Source of the DNA: Roseomonas indoligenes | GTDB lineage: Bacteria; Pseudomonadota; Alphaproteobacteria; Acetobacterales; Acetobacteraceae | Assembly: GCF_017813365.1 (NCBI RefSeq) | Contig: NZ_JAGIZA010000003.1 | Location: forward strand, 186,001-250,000 | Direction of reading: 5' to 3' | DNA: 64,000 nucleotides | Part shown: in pieces, positions 58,429 to 64,000 of the stretch | Position numbering within the stretch: the stretch's first letter is position 1 | How the letters are laid out: each line of letters begins with the position of its first letter | The notes under the pieces: model-generated | Told to the model about the DNA's origin: nothing | The model's input: the letters and a program-made list of their open reading frames with translations, nothing else | Database searches by the model: none | Position numbers and translations under genes: made by a program

Positions 58429-59043
58429 TCAGCGCCAAGCCTCCAGCAGCGTCTCCGTCGCCACCGCCTCCACCTGCTGGCCATAGCGCTCGCGGTAGAG
58501 GGTCAGCAGCGCGTCATGGGTTCGGTCTGAGGATGAGCAGAGCGCGTCCGTTGGGATGACGACGCGATAGCCCCGGTCCACCGCGCCCAGCACGGCCGCG
58601 AGCACGCAGACATCCGTCTCCGCCCCGGTGATGACGAGCGTGTCCGTGCCCCGTTTCCGCAGCAGCGTTTCCAGCTCAGGCTGCAGCCAGGGGGAATAGG
58701 CCGTCTTGTCGATCACAGTGGCGGGCGGCACGAAGCGGGCGAGGCCCGGTAGCAGGTCCACCATGGTTTTCGGAAGCGCCTCCAGCGTCATGCCGGCCCA
58801 GCGCTTCCAGTAGCGGTTCCAGGTGCCCTGCCCTTCCCCGGGGCGGGCTGCGGGGATGAAGCGGGTGAACACCGTCTCCGCCGGATGGGCCCCGGCGATC
58901 CGTTCCACCACGGGCAGCACGCGCTTCATCCAGGGGGTGTGCCAGTCCGTGCCCTCCGCGAAGAGGTTCTGCATGTCCACGCAGAGGTGCACGCAGTTCG
59001 GCCCAAGCGGACCGAAATGCAGGCCATCCTTCTCATCCGCCAT
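58429..59043 (-). CDS. Isochorismatase-like cysteine hydrolase
   Basis: A 204-residue cysteine hydrolase of the isochorismatase/nicotinamidase superfamily. The catalytic triad is visible: aspartate in LCVDMQNLFAEG near residue 22, lysine in ATVIDKTAYSPW near 112, and cysteine in ITGAETDVCVLAAVLGAV near 146. Substrates in this family are C-N bonds (nicotinamide, N-carbamoyl compounds, ureas) or isochorismate. Convergent with the glycosyltransferase gene (4-base gap) and 104 bases downstream of the RraA-like gene on the same strand. Confidence 0.9.
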   Translation of the reverse strand: MADEKDGLHFGPLGPNCVHLCVDMQNLFAEGTDWHTPWMKRVLPVVERIAGAHPAETVFTRFIPAARPGEGQGTWNRYWKRWAGMTLEALPKTMVDLLPGLARFVPPATVIDKTAYSPWLQPELETLLRKRGTDTLVITGAETDVCVLAAVLGAVDRGYRVVIPTDALCSSSDRTHDALLTLYRERYGQQVEAVATETLLEAWR

Positions 59044-59109
59044 TCCCGGTCCCTCCCCTATTTCCGTCGTCAGGAACGCCGGAAGGGGCCGGAGGATACG
59101 TCGGCCGAT

Positions 59110-59126
59110 CGCAGGATTGTCCTGCG
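59110..59126. repeat. Short perfect hairpin between RraA-like and cysteine hydrolase genes
   Basis: CGCAGGA-TTG-TCCTGCG has perfect seven-base arms and a three-base loop, 21 bases past the stop of the RraA-like gene on the minus strand. No T-run follows. It could terminate weakly, protect the upstream message, or act as an operator for the cysteine hydrolase gene, which starts 67 bases on. Confidence 0.4.
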
Positions 59127-59147
59127 TTCACATACGTTTAGTGGGCG

Positions 59148-59864
59148 TTAGCGCCCCTTGTCCTTCCGCCACTCCGCGAAGATCTCGAGGTTCTTCGCAT
59201 CTGTCGCGGGATAGAGGCCGCGGATCGTGTGCCCGGCGCGCACGCGCTCCGTCACGAAATCCTCGTAGGCCGTCATCTCCACCGCCTCGCTCGCGATCTC
59301 GTCCGCGATGCCGGCGGGAATGACGATCACCCCGTCCCCGTCGCCCACGATCACGTCGCCCGGAAACACCGGCGCGTCGCCGCAGCCGATCGGCACGTTC
59401 AGGTCGATCGCTTGGTTGAGCGTGAGGTTCGTCGGCGCGGACGGGCGGGAGTGGTAGGCCGGGATATCCATCCCCGCGATCTCCGCCGCGTCGCGGAAGC
59501 CGCCATCCGTCACGACGCCCGCAACGCCGCGCACCATCAGCCGCGTGACGAGGATGGAGCCGGCGGAGGCCGCGCGCGCGTCCTTGCGGCTGTCCATCAC
59601 CAGCACGGCGCCGGGCGGGCAGGCCTCCACGCCCTTGCGCTGCGGGTGCTCCGGGTCACGGAACACCTCCAGCCCGTTCAGGTCCTCGCGGGCGGGGATG
59701 TAGCGCAGCGTATAGGCCTCGCCGACCATGCTCTCGGTGGGCTGGCGCAGCGGGTGCACGTTCTGGATGAACTGCTGGCGGAGCCCGCGCTTGTAGAGGG
59801 CGGTGGCGAGGGTCGCCGTGCTGACACCCTTCAGCTTCTGGCGCGTCGCGTCGGAAAGCGGCAT
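59148..59864 (-). CDS. RraA family protein, possible aldolase/lyase
   Basis: A 238-residue protein with the RraA fold. Marks are TATLATALYKRGL near residues 16-28, PPGAVLVMDSRKDARAASAGSIL near 82-104 (noted in part as GAVLVMDSRKDARAA), the GVVTDGGFRDAAEIAGMDIP segment near 116-135, and GDVIVGDGDGVIVIPA near 168-183. Name-giving RraA inhibits RNase E, but many family members next to sugar-acid or aromatic genes are 4-hydroxy-4-methyl-2-oxoglutarate-type aldolases. Position 25 bases after an IlvD/Edd dehydratase favours a metabolic role. AGGAGG precedes the ATG. Confidence 0.87.
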   Translation of the reverse strand: MPLSDATRQKLKGVSTATLATALYKRGLRQQFIQNVHPLRQPTESMVGEAYTLRYIPAREDLNGLEVFRDPEHPQRKGVEACPPGAVLVMDSRKDARAASAGSILVTRLMVRGVAGVVTDGGFRDAAEIAGMDIPAYHSRPSAPTNLTLNQAIDLNVPIGCGDAPVFPGDVIVGDGDGVIVIPAGIADEIASEAVEMTAYEDFVTERVRAGHTIRGLYPATDAKNLEIFAEWRKDKGR

Positions 59865-59889
59865 CTGGATCGTTCCTCCTGTTTCATCT

Positions 59890-61680
59890 TCAGTAGATCA
59901 CGGGCTCGGGCACGGGGGCGCCGAACTCCGTGCGCAGGAAGTCGAAGTCGCAGCCCTCGTTCGCCTGCTGGATGTGCTTGGTGAACATGTAGCCGTATCC
60001 CCGCTCGAAGCGCGGCTCCGGCGCCTTCCAGGCGGCGCGGCGCGCGGCCAGCTCCTCCTCGGAGACTTCCATGTTGATGGTCCGCGCATCCACGTCCACC
60101 GTGACGATGTCGCCGGTCTTCAGGAGCGCCAGCGGCCCGCCGATATAGCTCTCGGGCGAGACATGCAGCACGCAGGCGCCGTAGGAGGTGCCGGACATGC
60201 GCGCATCGGACATGCGCATCATGTCGCGCAGGCCCATCTTCAGCAGCTTCTTCGGCATCGGCAGCATGCCCCATTCCGGCATGCCCGGCCCGCCCTGCGG
60301 CCCCGCGTTGCGCAGCACCATCACCGTGTCCGGCGTGAAGGGGTAGCTCTCGTCGTCCACCGCCTTCTTCATGGAGGGGTAGTCGTCGAAGACCACCGCA
60401 GGTCCGGAATGCTTCAGGAAGCGCTGGTCCATCGCCGCGGGCTTGATGACGCAGCCATCGGGGGCGAGGTTCCCCTTCAGCACCGCGAGCGAGCCCTCCC
60501 CGTAGATCGGGTTCGCGGTGCTGCGGATCACGTCGTCGTTGTAGACCCGCGCGCCCTCGATGTTCTCGCCAACCGTCTTACCCGTGACGGTGAGGCAGGA
60601 CAGGTCCAGGTGCTCGCGGATGTTGCCCATCAGCGCGCGGATGCCGCCGGCGTAGAAGAAGTCCTCCATAAGGTACTGGTTGCCGGAGGGACGCACGTTG
60701 CCGATCACCGGCACGCGGCGGGAATACCGCTCGAAGTCGTCCAGCCCCACATCCTGCCCGGCGCGCCGCGCCATGGCGATCAGGTGGATGATGGCGTTGG
60801 TCGAGCAGCCCATGGCCATGGCCACCGCGATGGCATTGCCGAAGGCGGCCTTGGACTGGATCTTCTGCGGCGTCAGATCCTCCCAGACCATCTCCACGAT
60901 CCGCCGCCCGCTCTCGCTTGCCAGCCGGATGTGCCCGGCATCGGCCGCGGGGATGGAGGAGCCGCCCGGCAGCACCATGCCCACCGCCTCCGCGATGGCC
61001 GTCATGGTGCTCGCCGTGCCCATGGTCATGCAGGTGCCATAGGAGCGGGCGATGCCGCCCTCCACGCCCAGCCAGTCCTGGTCCGTGATCTTCCCGGCCC
61101 GCAGCTCGTCCCAGTACTTCCAGCTGTCGGAGCCGGAGCCGAGCACCTTGCCCTGCCAGTTGCCGCGCAGCATCGGCCCGGCGGGGAAGAAGATGGCGGG
61201 GATGTTCATGCTGGTGGCGCCGAGCAGCAGCCCCGGTGTCGTCTTGTCGCAGCCGCCCATCAGCACCACGCCATCCACGGGGTGGGAGCGCAGCAGCTCC
61301 TCCGTCTCCATGGCCAGCATGTTGCGGTACATCATCGTGGTCGGCTTCACGAAGCTTTCGGAGACGGAGAGCGCCGGAAGCTCCACGGGAAACCCGCCCG
61401 CCATCAGGATGCCGCGCTTCACGTCGTCCACGCGCGTCTTGAAGTGGGAATGGCAGGGCTGCAGGTCGGACCAGGTGTTGACGATCGCGATGACCGGCTT
61501 GCCCGTCCACTCCTCCGGCGCGTAGCCCATCTGCATGGCGCGGGACCGGTGGCCGAAGCTCCGCAGGTCGGCCGGGCCGAACCAGCGGCGAGAGCGAAGT
61601 TCCTCCACCGACTTGCGCTGCGGCCCGGCCTCGACCGGCCCGGGCTCCAGGGACTCAGGGGGCAGGTTCGGATCGGACAT
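59890..61680 (-). CDS. IlvD/Edd family dehydratase, likely sugar-acid dehydratase
   Basis: A 596-residue iron-sulfur dehydratase. Cluster-ligand candidates are the cysteines in WSDLQPCHSHFK near residue 75, LMGGCDKTTPG near 140 and SYGTCMTMGTASTM near 212, in the arrangement of the family. Length and sequence style are closer to L-arabinonate/D-xylonate dehydratases than to branched-chain IlvD (which ends differently); the C-terminus has MSGTSYGACVLHVSPES near 510. The upstream gene of a two-gene unit with the RraA-like protein. Divergent from the purine permease (139-base gap). Exact sugar acid unknown. Confidence 0.92.
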   Translation of the reverse strand: MSDPNLPPESLEPGPVEAGPQRKSVEELRSRRWFGPADLRSFGHRSRAMQMGYAPEEWTGKPVIAIVNTWSDLQPCHSHFKTRVDDVKRGILMAGGFPVELPALSVSESFVKPTTMMYRNMLAMETEELLRSHPVDGVVLMGGCDKTTPGLLLGATSMNIPAIFFPAGPMLRGNWQGKVLGSGSDSWKYWDELRAGKITDQDWLGVEGGIARSYGTCMTMGTASTMTAIAEAVGMVLPGGSSIPAADAGHIRLASESGRRIVEMVWEDLTPQKIQSKAAFGNAIAVAMAMGCSTNAIIHLIAMARRAGQDVGLDDFERYSRRVPVIGNVRPSGNQYLMEDFFYAGGIRALMGNIREHLDLSCLTVTGKTVGENIEGARVYNDDVIRSTANPIYGEGSLAVLKGNLAPDGCVIKPAAMDQRFLKHSGPAVVFDDYPSMKKAVDDESYPFTPDTVMVLRNAGPQGGPGMPEWGMLPMPKKLLKMGLRDMMRMSDARMSGTSYGACVLHVSPESYIGGPLALLKTGDIVTVDVDARTINMEVSEEELAARRAAWKAPEPRFERGYGYMFTKHIQQANEGCDFDFLRTEFGAPVPEPVIY

Positions 61681-61819
61681 TTTGCTCTCCCGGACGGCGT
61701 TCAGACTGACATAGCAGATTCATTGCCCCGCGCCAGGGGGCCGGCGCAGGATGGTGACCCGTTGCGGCACCGCACAAGGCCTGTTTCCCTGCCGGGCGGA
61801 GTCGAGGGGATCAGGGCGC

Positions 61820-63106
61820 ATGGAACGTCTTTTCCGGCTGACGGAGAATGGCACGACGGCCCGGACGGAGCTGTTGGCGGGCCTCACCACCTTCCTGGCC
61901 ATGGCCTATATTATCGTCGTCAACCCGCAGGTCCTCGCGGCCGCGGGGATCGATGCCGGGGCGGCCTTCGTCGCCACCTGCCTGGCGGCCGCGATCGGCT
62001 GCTTCCTGATGGGCCTCCTGGCGAATTTCCCGATCGCGCTGGCGCCCGGCATGGGGGTCAACTCCTTCTTCGCCTTTGCGGTGGTGGGCGGCATGGGCGT
62101 GTCCTGGCAGGTCGCCCTCGGGGCCGTCTTCCTCTCCGGCGTGCTGTTCCTGATCGTCTCGCTCTCCGGCCTTCGGGAATGGCTGATCAACGGGATCCCG
62201 CTCTCACTCAAGCTCGGCATCGCCGCGGGAATCGGGCTGCTGCTGGGGCTGATCGGGCTGCAGAATCTCGGGCTGGTGGTGGACCATCCCGCCACGCTGG
62301 TCGGCCAGGGCCGGATCGGCTCCGCCCCGGTGCTGATCGGCTCGGCGGGCTTTGTCCTGATCGCCGCGCTCGCCGCGCGCCGCGTGCCCGGCGCCATCGT
62401 CATCGGCATCCTCGCGACCGCCCTGGCCGGCATCCCCTTCGGCCTCACCCGCTTTAACGGCATCGTCTCCGCCCCGCCCTCCATCGCGCCCACGCTGCTG
62501 CAGATGGACCTCGCGGGCGCTTTCACGCTCGGCGCGGCGAGCATCGTCTTCACCTTCTTCGTGGCGGACCTGCTGAACAACGCGGGAACGCTGATCGCCA
62601 CAACGCATCGCGCCGGGCTGATGCGGCCGGACGGCTCCGTGCCGCGCCTCGGCCGCGCGCTGGTCGCGGATAGCGGGGGCGCGATGATCGGGGCCGCCCT
62701 CGGCACCTCCCCCACGGTCAGCTACATCGAGAGCGCGGCCGGCATCCAGGCCGGCGGGCGCACGGGGCTGACCGCCGTGACGGTCGGGATTCTCTTCCTC
62801 GCAGCCCTGTTCCTGGCGCCCCTGGCCGCCGCCGTTCCCGCCTTCGCGACGGCGCCCGCGCTCGTCTTCGTGTCCTGCCTCATGGCCCAGTCGCTGAGGG
62901 ACCTGAACTGGGGCGACATGACGGACTACCTGCCCGCCATCCTCGGGGCGATGGCCATGCCCTTCACCTTCTCCATCGGCGCGGGCATCGGCATCGCCTT
63001 CATCGTCTACGCCCTGCTCAAGCTCATCGCGGGCCGGGCGGCGGAGGTGCATGGCGCGGTCTGGCTGCTCGCCCTCCTGTCCGCGGTGATGTTCGCCCTG
63101 ACCTGA
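61820..63106 (+). CDS. NCS2 family purine permease (AzgA-like)
   Basis: A 428-residue inner-membrane transporter with about 12-14 helices. It begins MERLFRLTENGTTARTELLAGLTTFLAMAYI (noted in part as RTELLAGLTTFLAMAYI), has the conserved APGMGVNSFFAF near residue 76-87, SLKLGIAAGIGLLLGLIGLQN near 132-152, and TSPTVSYIESAAGIQAGGRTGL near 298-319, all marks of the guanine/hypoxanthine NCS2 subgroup. The start ATG was picked to match the family; 23 upstream codons are open but not conserved. Proton symport of a purine base is likely. Confidence 0.92.
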   Translation: MERLFRLTENGTTARTELLAGLTTFLAMAYIIVVNPQVLAAAGIDAGAAFVATCLAAAIGCFLMGLLANFPIALAPGMGVNSFFAFAVVGGMGVSWQVALGAVFLSGVLFLIVSLSGLREWLINGIPLSLKLGIAAGIGLLLGLIGLQNLGLVVDHPATLVGQGRIGSAPVLIGSAGFVLIAALAARRVPGAIVIGILATALAGIPFGLTRFNGIVSAPPSIAPTLLQMDLAGAFTLGAASIVFTFFVADLLNNAGTLIATTHRAGLMRPDGSVPRLGRALVADSGGAMIGAALGTSPTVSYIESAAGIQAGGRTGLTAVTVGILFLAALFLAPLAAAVPAFATAPALVFVSCLMAQSLRDLNWGDMTDYLPAILGAMAMPFTFSIGAGIGIAFIVYALLKLIAGRAAEVHGAVWLLALLSAVMFALT

Positions 63107-63117
63107 TCCGCTGGCAT

Positions 63118-63141
63118 GGGGATTGCTGCACCGTAATCCCC
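63118..63141. repeat. Hairpin between purine permease and second Bug gene
   Basis: GGGGATT and AATCCCC form a perfect seven-base stem around a ten-base loop. It starts 11 bases after the permease stop and ends four bases before the AAGGA ribosome site of the next gene, so it could either end the permease message or influence translation of the Bug gene. Confidence 0.45.
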
Positions 63142-63158
63142 GCGCAAGGACGAACCCA

Positions 63159-64000
63159 TTGCCGCAGCCGACCCGGCGCGCCCTCCTCGCCAGCCCCGCC
63201 CTGCTCCTGCCGGCGTCTGCGCGGGCGCAGTCCTTCCCCGACCGTCCGATCCGGATGATCGTCCCCTTCCCACCGGGCGGCGCGGCGGACTTCCTCGGAC
63301 GCGTGGCGGCGGACCCCATGGCGAAAACCCTCGGGCAGCCGATCCAGATCGAGAACCGCACTGGCGCCGGCGGCAATATCGGCACTGCCCTCGCCGCCCA
63401 GGCGGAGCGGGACGGGCACAGCATCCTCCTCAACGGCCTACCCTATGCCGTGAACCGCTTCCTCTATCCCAGCCTTCCCTATGACCCGGACCGTGACTTC
63501 ACGCCGCTCGCGATGCTCGCCGTGGTGCCGAACATCATGGTCGTCTCGAACGACCTTCCCGTGCGGAGCGTGGCGGAGTTCGTCGCGCTGGCGAAGGGCA
63601 AGGCCGCGCACTACGCCTCCATCGGCAACGGCACCTCCCTGCACCTGGCGGGCGCGCAGTTCGCCCTCGCCGCCGGGCTGGACATGACACACGTCCCCTA
63701 TCGCGAGACCGCCGCTGCCAATTCCGACGTCATGTCCGGCCGGGTGGAGGTGATGTTCCAGACCATCTCCGCCGCGGCCGGGCTCGTGAAGGGCGGCCGC
63801 ATGAAGGCGCTCGCGGTCACGAGCGCCGAGCGCGTCCCCGCTTTCCCCGAGGTGCCGACACTGAAGGAGGCGGGCGTGGACCTCGTCTCCGTCGGCTGGT
63901 TCGGCCTCTTCGCTCCGCGCGGCGTGCCCCCCGACCGGGCGGCGAAGCTGGAGGCGGCCACGGTCGCCGCCGTGAACGACCCGGCCGTGAACGCCCGCAT
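63159..64000 (+). CDS. Bug family substrate-binding protein, truncated by window end
   Basis: The first 280 residues of a second TTT-type receptor. A Tat-like signal peptide (TRRALLASPALLLPASARAQ) precedes RPIRMIVPFPPGGAADFLGR near residue 32-51, IENRTGAGGNIGTALAA near 66-82, YDPDRDFTPLAML near 107, and THVPYRETAAANSDVMSG near 172. The start is TTG, supported by AAGGA eight bases upstream; no ATG or GTG fits the frame. The gene continues past base 64000. Ligand unknown; only 32-35 percent-like similarity by eye to the first Bug protein, so not a recent duplicate (an impression, not a measured value). Confidence 0.9.
   Translation, partial: MPQPTRRALLASPALLLPASARAQSFPDRPIRMIVPFPPGGAADFLGRVAADPMAKTLGQPIQIENRTGAGGNIGTALAAQAERDGHSILLNGLPYAVNRFLYPSLPYDPDRDFTPLAMLAVVPNIMVVSNDLPVRSVAEFVALAKGKAAHYASIGNGTSLHLAGAQFALAAGLDMTHVPYRETAAANSDVMSGRVEVMFQTISAAAGLVKGGRMKALAVTSAERVPAFPEVPTLKEAGVDLVSVGWFGLFAPRGVPPDRAAKLEAATVAAVNDPAVNAR

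Noticed and set aside
61681-61819. Purine riboswitch before the NCS2 permease
   Set aside because: The conserved loop sequences of purine riboswitches are missing; only a short TGCGG-CA-CCGCA symmetry is present.

Overview
The window is about 64 kb of very GC-rich, tightly packed chromosome. Gene content and order suggest an alphaproteobacterium of the Acetobacteraceae, close to Roseomonas. The pointers are the tpiA-secG-pyrG-eno-ftsB-pdhABC-lpd-lipA block, the ppiD-trpEGDC-moaC-moeA-lexA block, a GAAC-N7-GAAC SOS box of the alphaproteobacterial type, Bug (TTT-system) solute receptors, and a lipoyl domain fused to pyruvate dehydrogenase E1-beta. This placement is inferred from gene content; no 16S gene is present. 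I saw no insertion sequence, prophage, CRISPR array or rRNA.

Layout. 1-4.7 kb: the end of an RND efflux pump, then a likely aromatic-acid module (hydratase, MarR regulator, Bug receptor, FAD monooxygenase). 4.7-10.7 kb: dapA-smpB facing a translationally coupled run slt-hydrolase-pgpA-pncC, then a GNAT acetyltransferase. 10.7-27.1 kb: a long minus-strand block carrying threonine aldolase, lipoate synthase, the whole pyruvate dehydrogenase complex, FtsB, enolase, a hybrid histidine kinase, WrbA, CTP synthase, SecG and triosephosphate isomerase. 27.3-37.8 kb: a PpiD-type foldase, the tryptophan genes, molybdopterin genes and lexA on the plus strand. The trp run is interrupted between trpD and trpC by two opposite-strand genes.

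37.9-64 kb is more accessory. It holds a two-gene unit of a methyltransferase and an unrecognised 652-residue protein next to tRNA-Val, an N-formylglutamate amidohydrolase, a strong candidate small RNA, a transglycosylase, an OxyR regulator with an operator-like palindrome, an atypical cytochrome P450, a D-aminoacylase, an SDR-hydantoinase A-hydantoinase B-YaiI operon, a 2-hydroxyacid dehydrogenase, tRNA-Ser, a glycosyltransferase, a sugar-acid type dehydratase with an RraA-like protein, a purine permease, and a second Bug receptor cut by the window end.

The most interesting unannotated signal is the candidate minus-strand small RNA at about 42390-42476. It has a 5' hairpin, an unpaired anti-Shine-Dalgarno stretch (ACGUUUCCUCCC) and a textbook terminator with eight U residues. 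Nine bases of its unpaired stretch are complementary to the ribosome binding site of the Bug receptor gene at 1967-2956, and eight to that of dapA. Other points worth checking are the SOS box on the lexA promoter, the OxyR-type palindrome beside a possible 47-codon gene, the P450 with an altered ExxR motif and no I-helix threonine, an SDR without the catalytic tyrosine, and the 652-residue orphan with its methyltransferase partner.
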